Shown: positions 16,637 through 24,326, counted from the first letter of the stretch. The stretch is DNA of 64,000 nt from Candidatus Hydrogenedentota bacterium (GCA_029556545.1 JAKQEQ010000073.1:41439-105438), one strand, 5' to 3'. The notes: generated by a model from the letters alone, not told the origin. Numbers and translations are program-made.

Positions 16637-17067
16637 TACTTTTTCTCCAGAGTAGGTCTTACTTCGATGACCTCCCTTTGTTGGGCCGGCCCGCAACGGC
16701 CGCGTCGCGCGCGCAAGCGCCGCCCGCGGCCGCAACCGCAGCCCGGCATTGAAAACGCCTTGCTGGGAACGCCGCCCGCGATCACCGCGTCCATAACCTC
16801 ACCGAACTCACCGGAGACAAACGGAACCAATCGGATACCGGAGGCAGTCACCAAGTCGGCCAGCGGACGGGAAACCGCGCCGCACACCAGCACCTCAACG
16901 CCCAAGGCGCGGAGCCGCGCGACTTTTTCGTGTCCCGAATCGGCCGGCAATTCCTCACTACGCTGGGAAACGAGGCCGCCCCCGTCGATATCAGCGACCA
17001 CAAGCGCCCGCGCCGTGTCGAGGACCGGCGATATCCTGCCTTCCCATATGGTCATTGCAACTTTCAC
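16636..17067 (-). CDS. NifX-like cofactor-binding protein (A) with Cys/Arg-rich tail
   Basis: A 143-residue protein. With a GTG start at 17067 it reads 'MKVAMTIWEGRISPVLDTAR', the standard N-terminus of one NifX-like subgroup, followed by 'LRALGVEVLVCGAVSRPLADLV' in two parts. The tail after about residue 105 carries a tight Cys group ('PGCGCGRG') and further Arg and Cys, which could bind metal. A longer frame starting at ATG 17118 is rejected: it overlaps the -24/-12 promoter and adds residues absent from the family. AAGG lies 8 bases before the GTG. It is the first gene of the sigma54-controlled operon. Confidence 0.83.
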   Translation of the reverse strand: MKVAMTIWEGRISPVLDTARALVVADIDGGGLVSQRSEELPADSGHEKVARLRALGVEVLVCGAVSRPLADLVTASGIRLVPFVSGEFGEVMDAVIAGGVPSKAFSMPGCGCGRGRRLRARRGRCGPAQQREVIEVRPTLEKK

Positions 17068-17105
17068 CGTCGAGCCCTTACTGGCAACTTCATGCAAGAA
17101 GAGAG

Positions 17106-17122
17106 AAGCAGGAACCATGCCG
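17106..17122 (-). promoter_or_regulatory. Putative sigma54 (-24/-12) promoter of the NifX/Mrp operon
   Basis: On the minus strand this reads CGGCATGGTTCCTGCTT. It keeps the invariant GG (-24) and GC (-12) dinucleotides at ten-base spacing, with GGCA and TGC of the consensus TGGCAC-N5-TTGCA. The start point would fall near 17096, giving a ~29-base leader to the GTG at 17067. A sigma54 activator gene and palindromic sites lie immediately upstream. Confidence 0.6.
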
Positions 17123-17209
17123 CAGTAGTCAATAGAGGATTAGAACATGTAAGGTATTGAGCCGCAGGCACTTAATGTTGTAGGCGCGGCCTTGGTATCG
17201 CAACACCAC

Positions 17210-17227
17210 AGTCGCAATATTGCGACT
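17210..17227. promoter_or_regulatory. Palindromic activator site 1 (perfect)
   Basis: AGTCGCAATATTGCGACT is a perfect 18-base palindrome. Its centre is about 122 bases upstream of the predicted sigma54 start, the usual distance for an enhancer-type site. A further TCGCAA half-site lies at 17198-17203. Confidence 0.6.
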
Positions 17228-17243
17228 CTATGACGAGACGGGG

Positions 17244-17257
17244 TCGCAATTCTGCGA
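17244..17257. promoter_or_regulatory. Palindromic activator site 2 (imperfect)
   Basis: TCGCAATTCTGCGA repeats site 1 with mismatches only at the centre. The two centres are 32 bases apart, about three helical turns, as expected for cooperative binding of two activator dimers on one DNA face. Confidence 0.55.
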
Positions 17258-17262
17258 TGCTA

Positions 17263-18654
17263 TTATTGTCCGGGGCGCGCCGTTCGCCCGTCCTCGCGGG
17301 GTGGGGAGATACCCAAAGCCCGAATCTTGCGGAATAGGGTGCTCTTATGCATGCCCAATAATTGGGCGGCTTCCGTGCGATTCCCGCCGCATTGTTCCAG
17401 CGCATTCAGAATTGCCTGCGCTTCCGCGGTCTTCACGGTCTGACCAAATGCGGATACGGAGGCCGGCGGCATCGAGCGTCGCTTCGCGGCGAGGGATTCC
17501 GGCAGACAGCGCGCGCGGATGGAGGCGTCCGGGCAGATCACGAAGGCATGTTCGATGATGTTCTCCAGTTCGCGAACGTTGCCGGGATAATCATGGGCCA
17601 TGAGCAGCGCCATGGCCGCCGGGGATACGCCCGCGACGGCGCGTCCCTGCATCTGATTGAATCGGTGGATGAAGTGCTCGACTAGCAGGGGGATGTCTTC
17701 CTTGCGTTCTCGCAGGGCCGGCAGTTCCAGCCGCACCACGTTGATGCGGTAGTAGAGGTCCCGCCGAAATTCTCCCTTGGCTACCAAATCCGCGAGGTTC
17801 TTGTTGGTCGCCGTGACAACGCGGACATCGGTCTTGATCGACTGCGTGCCGCCGAGCGGTTCGTACTTCTTTTCCTGGAGCACGCGCAGCAGCCGCACTT
17901 GGAGGGCCGCGCTCACGTCTCCGATCTCGTCCAGGAACAAGGTGCCGCCTTTCGCCAGCGCAAAACGGCCGGGCTTCTCCTTGTCCGCGCCGGTGAAGGC
18001 GCCCTCCTTGTATCCAAACAACTCCGATTCGAGCAGGGTATCCGGCAGGGCGCCGCAATTGACCGCCACAAACGGCCCGTCCTTTCGGGCGCTCATCGTG
18101 TGCAACGCGCGCGCGAGCAGTTCCTTCCCGGTGCCCGTTTCGCCCTCGATGACGACCGTGGCGTCGCTCGCGGCGATCTGCGGCAACACGTCGAACAACT
18201 TTCGCATCGACGCGCTCCGGCTGACCATGTCGCCCACTTCGTACCGTTGCGCAATCTCCTTTCGCAGCTCCTCGACAAGGCTCAGGTCGCGGAAGGTCTC
18301 GACGCCGCCTACGATCTTCCCCTGTGCACTTCGCAGCAGGGCGGTGGACACGCTGATCGGAATGCGCCGTCCATTGGCGTCGATGATGAAGGCGGACTTG
18401 TTGATAATCGGCTTGCCCGAGTCCATGGTCTGGCGCAGCGCGCATTCGGTCTCGCACATGCTCGCCCGAAACACCTCGCAGCACCGCCGCCCGATGGCTT
18501 CTTCGCGGGGGATTCCGGTGATCTCCTCCGCCGCATGGTTAAACGAGGTCACCCGCCACTCATGGTCCACCGTGAAGACACCGTCCGATATGCTTTCCAG
18601 AATGATCCGCGTGCTTTCCGGGGGCAAGACGTTCGTTGTTCGTGTTCCGCTCAT
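17263..18654 (-). CDS. PAS-domain sigma54-dependent transcriptional activator
   Basis: A 463-residue enhancer-binding protein. Residues 14-125 form a PAS domain with four cysteines (C58, C59, C67, C71). The AAA+ domain has Walker A 'GETGTGKE' (171-178), the sigma54-contact loop 'GAFTGA' (218-223) and Walker B 'GGTLFLDEIG' (236-245). A Fis-type helix-turn-helix covers 412-447 ('NRTEAAQLLGMHKSTLFRKI'). ATG 18654 is preferred because the 61-residue upstream extension has no family match. The gene ends just before two palindromes and a -24/-12 promoter, so it very likely activates the NifX/Mrp operon downstream, as the cognate regulator does in Desulfovibrio ORP clusters. Confidence 0.92.
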   Translation of the reverse strand: MSGTRTTNVLPPESTRIILESISDGVFTVDHEWRVTSFNHAAEEITGIPREEAIGRRCCEVFRASMCETECALRQTMDSGKPIINKSAFIIDANGRRIPISVSTALLRSAQGKIVGGVETFRDLSLVEELRKEIAQRYEVGDMVSRSASMRKLFDVLPQIAASDATVVIEGETGTGKELLARALHTMSARKDGPFVAVNCGALPDTLLESELFGYKEGAFTGADKEKPGRFALAKGGTLFLDEIGDVSAALQVRLLRVLQEKKYEPLGGTQSIKTDVRVVTATNKNLADLVAKGEFRRDLYYRINVVRLELPALRERKEDIPLLVEHFIHRFNQMQGRAVAGVSPAAMALLMAHDYPGNVRELENIIEHAFVICPDASIRARCLPESLAAKRRSMPPASVSAFGQTVKTAEAQAILNALEQCGGNRTEAAQLLGMHKSTLFRKIRALGISPPREDGRTARPGQ

Positions 18655-18703
18655 ACCGCCGTAAGAGTAGACGTTACCACGCGGGTGCTTCAAGCAGGGC
18701 AGG

Positions 18704-18732
18704 TTTGTTTTTTCGCGAACGGGGCGTATACT
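18704..18732 (+). promoter_or_regulatory. Putative sigma70 promoter of the DUF3160 gene
   Basis: TATACT at 18727-18732, with TTTGTT at 18704-18709 and 17-base spacing. The -35 match is weak. It lies ~93 bases upstream of ATG 18825. Confidence 0.35.
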
Positions 18733-18824
18733 GAAGAAGGGTCGTGACGAAACACGTGTACAAGTCTGAAAGCCGACAGCGCCTCGCTCCGGCGAGGAGC
18801 GGGCGCCGCGCGAGGAGGTGGGCC

Positions 18825-21320
18825 ATGCGCGGAGCAAACATTCGGTATACTGTCTTCCTGGGAATCAGCCTGGCTGTCGTGGGTCCCGTGTTCGGGGGCC
18901 CCATCCATACGGCGGACCGTGACGGGGACCGCTGCGTCAGTCTCTCCGAACTACTGCGCGTTGTCCAGTTCTTCAATAGTCGCGCCTACCATTGCGATAC
19001 TGAAGGCGAGGACGGCTACGCCCCCGGGGGCGGTAAGGACCACTCGTGTCCGCCTCACGATTCCGATTACATGGAAGCGGACTGGCGTATCAGCCTGTCG
19101 GAACTCCTGCGCCTGATTCAGTTCTATAATTCGACGGGTTATTTCCGCGCCGGGGACACCGAGGACGGCTTCGCGCCTGATTTGGGACTCCGCGAACAGC
19201 CCGGCTTGGCGGGTCATTACAGCGCGTTCAGTAATCCGGTCCAACCGAGCGCGCCCGGCTACGCGCTGCCACTGTCCGTGGCCGGCATCGTCAACTACGA
19301 GGTATTCGACAGCCGTTTCGGTCTGCAAGCCGTGGAAAGTCACCTTGCAGCCAACGGCTTTGCTGTCATGGAATATGATCTGACGCCGTTCTACCCGGGG
19401 CAGGAGACGAACGACGACGTCATTTCGCCTTACCAGTACTTCAACGAAGACAACCTCCCGATTTTCATCACGTCCGACTCGTTGTTGCATCTGTACCACG
19501 TGCAGTTCGGCGAAACGCTGAAGGACGTCGAGGAGCGCGAATTCATTCCGGACATCACCGCGTTGACGGCGGCCCTGCTCGATGCGGTCTTGGCGCAACA
19601 TGACGACCTGACGGGCGACCTGCAAGAGGCGGCCCGGCGCGACGCGGCCTATCTCGCCGTGGCCCGAAAACTGCTTGAACCCGCGGCGGACACGCCGGCG
19701 CTTGTGGCGGACGTGGTCTCGAGCGAGATCGCCAAGATTGAAGCGCACGCGGGCTTCGCGGCGAGCGATATTCTCGTCTACGAGGAAGATTACTCGCAGT
19801 ACGTCCCGCGAGGCCATTACACGCGCAGCGAGGCTCTCGAACGCTACTTCAAGGCAATGATGTGGTACGGTCGCCTGGCGTTCCTTCTCAAAGGCGATGA
19901 GGACTGGGGAAGGGAGGGCACTGCCCTGGTCAGCGTCCACGATGCCAAAATCCAGACGCTACAGGCCGTGCTGCTGGCCAAGGCCATCGAGGACGTCGCC
20001 GTGGGCGAGCGCGCCGGCCGCGAGGTCTGGGACCGCATCTACGCCATTACCTCCTTCTACGTCGGGGTGGCGGACGACCTCACACCCTATGAATACATCG
20101 AAGTCATTACCCGGCTCTTTGGAGATGACTTCAACGTTTTGGAACTTGAGGACGAGACGGCTTTCTTCGACCTCAAGGCCGAGTTGTCGTTACTGCGGGC
20201 GCCGCAAATCTATGGGGGCACGGGCAATATCTACGTAACCCCGCCCGTGACGCCGGAGACGTTGAACGAGACGCTCGACAAGACAAAAGGCATGCGGTTC
20301 ATGGGCCAGCGGTTCATCCCCGATTCGTACATGTTCCAGCGCCTCGTTTTCTCGTCGGTCCAGGACTATATCGGGACCATGAATCCGCCGCCGTTTTCGT
20401 ATGGCTTTACGGGTGCGCGCTTCGCGCGTTGCTATCCTCGGGGTCTCGACGTCATGGCCATTCTCGAATCTGAATTGGCGGAGACGATTCTCGAGGAGGG
20501 CGGCGATACGGACTACCTCGAATTCGACGACCGCTTCAATGAACTCAAAGACCTGTTCAACGGCTTTGACGAAGCGGCCTGGAACCAGAATCTCTATTGG
20601 GGCTGGCTGTATGTTCTGAAGACGCTGCTCGAACCGGCGCCGGAAGGTTCTCCCAGCTTTATGGGGACGGAGGCTTGGCGGAAGAAGCAACTCAATGCCG
20701 CGCTGGCTTCCTGGGCGGAACTGCGCCACGACACCATTCTCTACGCGAAGCAGAGCTACACGGAAACCGAATCCGGCGTGCCCGAACTGCCGCCGGGCTA
20801 CGTCGAGCCCGTACCCGATTTCTTCGGGCGGCTCATGGCGCTGACACGGATGACCCGCGAGGGGCTCGCCGCGTTCGGCGCCCTTTCCGAGGCGGCCGCC
20901 GCTCGCCTTGAACTGCTCGAAGGGCTGCTTCAGCGGCTTATCGAGATCGCGAACAAGGAGTTGGTGAACGAGCCCTTGTCCGAGTGGGACATCTGGTTCA
21001 TCAAGAGCTTCGGCGATACCCTCGAAGGGGTGGTGTTGGGCGTCGAGGAAGAAGGCGTGAAAACGACGCTCGTGGCGGACGTGCACACGCACGCCCTCGA
21101 AGGCAACGTGGTGGAGGAGGCTGTCGGCGACGTGGACTTGATCTTCGTGGCCTGTCCCACGCCCGCCGGGGACGTATTCCTGGCCGTCGGCCCCGTGCTT
21201 TCCTACTACGAGTTCAAGCATCCCATGAGCGACCGCTTGACCGACGAAGCGTGGCGCGACATGCTCGCCGGGCCGGAGCGGCCCGCCCGCCCGGAATGGT
21301 ACGCGCCGCTCGTGAATTAA
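18825..21320 (+). CDS. Secreted DUF3160 protein with paired dockerin-like motifs
   Basis: An 831-residue exported protein. ATG 18825 is chosen for its near-perfect AGGAGG six bases upstream. A signal peptide ('YTVFLGISLAVVGPVFGG') precedes two calcium-loop/dockerin-like repeats: 'DRDGDRCVSLSELLRVVQFF' and 'WRISLSELLRLIQFYNS' (about residues 30-95). The remainder is a DUF3160 domain ('NYEVFDSRFGLQAVE...', 'LPIFITSDSLLHLYHVQFGE', 'YEFKHPMSDRLTDEAWRDML'). DUF3160 has no assigned activity. The repeat pair is typical of secreted proteins in Hydrogenedentes-like genomes and may anchor the protein on the cell surface (inference). Confidence 0.85.
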   Translation: MRGANIRYTVFLGISLAVVGPVFGGPIHTADRDGDRCVSLSELLRVVQFFNSRAYHCDTEGEDGYAPGGGKDHSCPPHDSDYMEADWRISLSELLRLIQFYNSTGYFRAGDTEDGFAPDLGLREQPGLAGHYSAFSNPVQPSAPGYALPLSVAGIVNYEVFDSRFGLQAVESHLAANGFAVMEYDLTPFYPGQETNDDVISPYQYFNEDNLPIFITSDSLLHLYHVQFGETLKDVEEREFIPDITALTAALLDAVLAQHDDLTGDLQEAARRDAAYLAVARKLLEPAADTPALVADVVSSEIAKIEAHAGFAASDILVYEEDYSQYVPRGHYTRSEALERYFKAMMWYGRLAFLLKGDEDWGREGTALVSVHDAKIQTLQAVLLAKAIEDVAVGERAGREVWDRIYAITSFYVGVADDLTPYEYIEVITRLFGDDFNVLELEDETAFFDLKAELSLLRAPQIYGGTGNIYVTPPVTPETLNETLDKTKGMRFMGQRFIPDSYMFQRLVFSSVQDYIGTMNPPPFSYGFTGARFARCYPRGLDVMAILESELAETILEEGGDTDYLEFDDRFNELKDLFNGFDEAAWNQNLYWGWLYVLKTLLEPAPEGSPSFMGTEAWRKKQLNAALASWAELRHDTILYAKQSYTETESGVPELPPGYVEPVPDFFGRLMALTRMTREGLAAFGALSEAAAARLELLEGLLQRLIEIANKELVNEPLSEWDIWFIKSFGDTLEGVVLGVEEEGVKTTLVADVHTHALEGNVVEEAVGDVDLIFVACPTPAGDVFLAVGPVLSYYEFKHPMSDRLTDEAWRDMLAGPERPARPEWYAPLVN

Positions 21321-21669
21321 GAGCGCCGGCTATCGGACCTTCCTCTGACAGCGGCGCCAATCGCGACCCACGGCGAGCGGATTCGGGCGGCGAGGTCTCT
21401 ATCGCTCATCCATCGCCTCTTGGCCCCTATCATTCCGGCACGGGCCATCAAGGGTTTGCTTCGCTGCTTCGCGCCTCTGACTGCCGCGTGCTGCGGCATG
21501 ATGGACGGGTCCGCGATGGACGGATCCGTCGGGAAAGGGCAACGTCGCCGCACCGCGAACTATGCCGTTGCGTCTGGAATATGAACCCGGGGCGCCTCCG
21601 GATGAAGTGGAAACCATCGAGGGGGGGACTATGCTATAATCATCTTGTCAATCCACAGGAGCGAAATTA
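21321..21669. other. Gene-free spacer with a small tandem duplication
   Basis: No gene is supported. The spacer contains a tandem pair of 15-base units, GATGGACGGGTCCGC (21500-21514) and GATGGACGGATCCGT (21515-21529). Its right end holds the promoter of the antitoxin gene. Confidence 0.5.
21632..21640 (+). promoter_or_regulatory. Extended -10 promoter of the antitoxin gene
   Basis: TGCTATAAT is a perfect extended -10 (TGnTATAAT), 30 bases before the antitoxin ATG. No good -35 is seen, which is acceptable for extended -10 promoters. Confidence 0.5.
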
Positions 21670-21909
21670 ATGACGACGACCACAATCATCGCGGATGGTC
21701 AAGTAACAGTTCCCAAAGAGATGCTTCTAGCGCCAAATACCCAGACCGGCGGCAAGGTGGATATCGAAACCATGCCGGACGACGTTATCCGTGTCTTTCC
21801 CCAAACGCTTAATACGTCGGATGCGGCGGGTATGCTAGAGGCGAATGTTCAATTCACCATCGAGGGGACGGATGAAGCGGTTGCAGCCTTCAGGAGATCT
21901 TCTGGATGA
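21670..21909 (+). CDS. AbrB/MazE-fold (VapB-like) antitoxin
   Basis: A 79-residue protein with the SpoVT-AbrB swapped-hairpin pattern 'IIADGQVTVPKEML', followed by 'GGKVDIETMPDDVIRVFP'. A C-terminal toxin-wrapping tail ('AAGMLEANVQFTIEGTDEAV') resembles VapB antitoxins. AGGAG lies 8 bases upstream of ATG 21670. The stop codon overlaps the next start as ATGA, the classic VapBC arrangement. The partner toxin is truncated, so the antitoxin may now be an orphan that only represses its own promoter or counters toxins elsewhere. Confidence 0.75.
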   Translation: MTTTTIIADGQVTVPKEMLLAPNTQTGGKVDIETMPDDVIRVFPQTLNTSDAAGMLEANVQFTIEGTDEAVAAFRRSSG

Positions 21910-22028
21910 ACGCTCTCGACACCAATATTGTCGTGCGAGGTCGCATGCCAGATACCGTTGTATCGATACATACAAGTCACAACGAATTTCCTTTGTGTTG
22001 TCCTTTTCGTTTACAGTCTTTGTTATAA
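21906..22028 (+). pseudogene. Truncated PIN-domain (VapC-like) toxin
   Basis: The frame begins with 'MNALDTNIVVRG', the exact start expected of a PIN-domain nuclease with its first catalytic Asp. It loses all resemblance after about 12 residues and ends at TAA 22026-22028 after 40 codons. It overlaps the antitoxin stop by four bases. The remaining PIN acidic residues are missing, so the protein cannot be an active RNase. The break falls just before the AT-rich DNA in front of tRNA-Arg and the mobile element. Confidence 0.65.
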
Positions 22029-22090
22029 GGGTTATTTTATTATTATTTTAAACGATTGCAAATAAAATACTTACAAATAACACATATAGT

Positions 22091-22165
22091 GCCCCGATAG
22101 TTCAGTGGATAGAACGAGGCCCTCCTAAGGCTTAAACGCAGGTTCGATTCCTGCTCGGGGCGCCA
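22091..22165 (+). tRNA. tRNA-Arg (anticodon CCT)
   Basis: A 75-base cloverleaf with encoded CCA. Acceptor stem GCCCCGA/TCGGGGC, D arm GTTC...GAAC, anticodon loop CTCCTAA (anticodon CCT), and T arm GCAGG-TTCGATT-CCTGC. It reads AGG codons. An AT-rich stretch (22029-22090) lies in front. The 3' half overlaps, in antisense, the last codons of the serine recombinase gene, marking it as the integration site of the downstream element. Confidence 0.95.
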
Positions 22166-23759
22166 GACTGTTATTTGACTTGCGGCATGGTCGTAAGTCG
22201 TTGCAAAATATACCGGTTACGGGGGTTAGAAAGTGTTTTCCGTCGAATTTCAGCCCTTGGGGGAAGGCGATCCGCTGCACGGCCATCTTGGATTCAAGGG
22301 AACCGCGTTCCCAACGTCGGCGGAAATCTGAGAGATTGCGCACGGCGGCATCCGCGAGTTTCGCCACGTCGATGCAAGCCGACTGCCTTACCGCTTCCAG
22401 TCGTTCCAACAACGTGCGCTCTTCGGCATCCAGTCGGTTACGCTCGGAATCGTATGTTGCCTGGTCGATTGCTTTCTCGTACACGAAAGCGTCAACCAAG
22501 CACCGCCGTTTTTCTTCGATACGATCAAGGTCGGCTTGGATGGGTTTCCGGGAATCGATTTTCTCACGGCGCGTTTTCTTGAACGAGGCAAGCACACGCT
22601 GGCGCATCTTCTCAAGAAATTCCGTGGTAGGCTGCACGCGATCAATCAGCGCAAGAAATTCACCTTCAAGAACGTCTTTCCGCGTGTGTACCCTGCGGCA
22701 ATCCGGGCGAAAGCAACGGTAATAACCGATGTGCTTTGCGTTGTTCCAATATGCGGTCAGAAATTCACCGCAATGCGCACAGTGGACAACGCTTTTCAAG
22801 GCGAAGTCTTCCCGCAATTTCCGATAGGCGCGTGCGCCGTTTCCGTTGCTTGGCGCGGCGGTTTCCGCGCCGTTGTTTTTCTTCAATAGCGCCTGGATTT
22901 TTTCATATGTGGCCATGTCGATTAGAGGCTCCCAATTGCCCGGCAAGACTTCGCCGGTTTCGCGGTCTATCATCTTACCGACATACACCGGAGATTCGAG
23001 CATCGCGCGAACACGAGAGTATGCCGGAACGGTCTTCCCGCCTTTGGTTCTCAGACCATTCTTCACCGCGCGTTTGTAGACTTCCATGACAGTCCATCGG
23101 CCTGTCGAAAACTCCCTCAACAACTTGCACACAATCGCCCCTTGCGCCTTGTCGATAATCAGGCATGGCGTTGTACGTCGGGCCGCATCTGTTTTCGTCA
23201 TGGCGCGGCGAATTGGATTCGTCTTGAATCCTACAGGCGCTTGGTGCGGCCACACGCCGTCTTCACGTTGCGCTTTCAACGTTCCGCGCACACTGGCTTC
23301 CGCATCAATGGCGGAACCGTGTTCGGCCATCGCCGCCATGATAACGCGGGTCAAGTTTCCAACAGGCGTTGTCTCAGGCGGCAAGTTCAAGATTTCAAGA
23401 TGAATCCCAAGCGAATTCAATTCGGCTTGAAACCGTATGAACGCTTCCACGGAACGCGCAAAGCGTTTGATGTCCCAGACGACAACGTTTCCGACCTTGC
23501 CGCGATTGTCACGGCAATACCGCATCATTTCCGTGAAGGCATCACGCTTGAAAGCCCGGTCTGAAAACGCGGAAGCCTGTTCCTCGAATCTGGCGACAAT
23601 CTCCCATCCCATGTCACGGCATCGGGCTTCAACCGCTGGCTTCTGCTGTTCAATGTTGCCGGTCTGCATCTGGCGCGGGTCCGAAACCCTGTAATAGCAG
23701 ACCGCCGTCTTTGCGCAACGGTCGAGATTCAGCCTTGTACGCTTCGCCCTGGTCGCCAT
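22125..23759 (-). CDS. Large serine recombinase (integrase)
   Basis: A 544-residue site-specific recombinase. The resolvase catalytic domain occupies about residues 17-160: 'AVCYYRVSDPRQ' with the nucleophilic Ser, 'VVVWDIKRFARSVEAF' with the catalytic Arg. A Recombinase domain follows ('VWPHQAPVGFKTNP', 'GKMIDRETGEVLPG'), then a zinc ribbon ('VVHCAHCGEF...YYRCFRPDCRR') and a coiled coil ('RLDAEERTLLERLEAVRQ'). ATG 23759 has GGGAG 7-8 bases upstream. The last ~13 codons are antisense to tRNA-Arg, so the C-terminus is written by the attachment site. It should catalyse integration and excision of this element. Confidence 0.92.
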   Translation of the reverse strand: MATRAKRTRLNLDRCAKTAVCYYRVSDPRQMQTGNIEQQKPAVEARCRDMGWEIVARFEEQASAFSDRAFKRDAFTEMMRYCRDNRGKVGNVVVWDIKRFARSVEAFIRFQAELNSLGIHLEILNLPPETTPVGNLTRVIMAAMAEHGSAIDAEASVRGTLKAQREDGVWPHQAPVGFKTNPIRRAMTKTDAARRTTPCLIIDKAQGAIVCKLLREFSTGRWTVMEVYKRAVKNGLRTKGGKTVPAYSRVRAMLESPVYVGKMIDRETGEVLPGNWEPLIDMATYEKIQALLKKNNGAETAAPSNGNGARAYRKLREDFALKSVVHCAHCGEFLTAYWNNAKHIGYYRCFRPDCRRVHTRKDVLEGEFLALIDRVQPTTEFLEKMRQRVLASFKKTRREKIDSRKPIQADLDRIEEKRRCLVDAFVYEKAIDQATYDSERNRLDAEERTLLERLEAVRQSACIDVAKLADAAVRNLSDFRRRWERGSLESKMAVQRIAFPQGLKFDGKHFLTPVTGIFCNDLRPCRKSNNSLAPRAGIEPAFKP

Positions 23760-23793
23760 GTCAAACACTCCCGCGCGGAATTTGTGGTCTGGG

Positions 23794-23900
23794 GTGCTTG
23801 ACGTGGTATGATGCGCTGGTCAAGCACTTCGCCGCCGTGTTTTCCCGCGCAATCTTGCACGGCGGCAAACCCGTGAACGTTTCGCCACGTTCGCGGGTTT
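23794..23900. repeat. Three consecutive perfect or near-perfect inverted repeats upstream of the recombinase
   Basis: Hairpin 1: GTGCTTGAC 23794-23802 with GTCAAGCAC 23819-23827. Hairpin 2: GCCGCCGTG at 23831 with CACGGCGGC ending 23866. Hairpin 3: AAACCCGTGAACGT 23867-23880 with ACGTTCGCGGGTTT 23887-23900, loop of six, where the single non-Watson-Crick pair is T-G. They lie 35-141 bases upstream of the recombinase start. Confidence 0.7.
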
Positions 23901-24030
23901 ATCATTTCAACTTTACTCGCCCGCCACCGCCTTTTTCAATCCGCGCTGTAGAATCGCCTAGGACGGCCTGTGACGCCCGCGCCCTGGTCCCGAACACGCC
24001 AGACACCCGCCGCGTGCGGCTACGGGCATC

Positions 24031-24303
24031 CTAGCGGCTTTGGCGGGCGCGTTCATACACCACGTCCGAGAGTCTGTCAATACCTGCGCCCTGGTCCGAG
24101 AAATCCACGCTATTTTCTGTCAACAGTGAACCCCCGGATTTCTGGACTCTACCACGCCGATCCGCCGCGTCGGACGCCACAATCGGCCTTCCCGGAAAAC
24201 TCTTGACAACATTTCCGCCGCAATAATCTTCGCCGCGTCTTGCAATCGCCAATAGATTCAGCCTTTTTTCTTCGTAGTGTCCGATAATCCCTCTTTTGTT
24301 CAC
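24031..24303 (-). CDS. Small hypothetical protein of the element
   Basis: An open frame of 90 codons from a GTG start ('MNKRGIIGHYEEKRLNLLAIARRG'). It has a charged N-terminal helix but no family I recognise and no clear Shine-Dalgarno. Direction and spacing fit the leftward operon, between the coiled-coil gene and the recombinase. It could be chance coding in GC-rich DNA. Confidence 0.35.
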   Translation of the reverse strand: MNKRGIIGHYEEKRLNLLAIARRGEDYCGGNVVKSFPGRPIVASDAADRRGRVQKSGGSLLTENSVDFSDQGAGIDRLSDVVYERARQSR

Positions 24304-24326
24304 GGGACAAAACTGCTACTCGATAT

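Noticed and set aside
17068-17118. Longer ATG start for NifX-like A
   Set aside because: Would start inside the -24/-12 promoter and adds residues absent from the family; GTG 17067 fits better.
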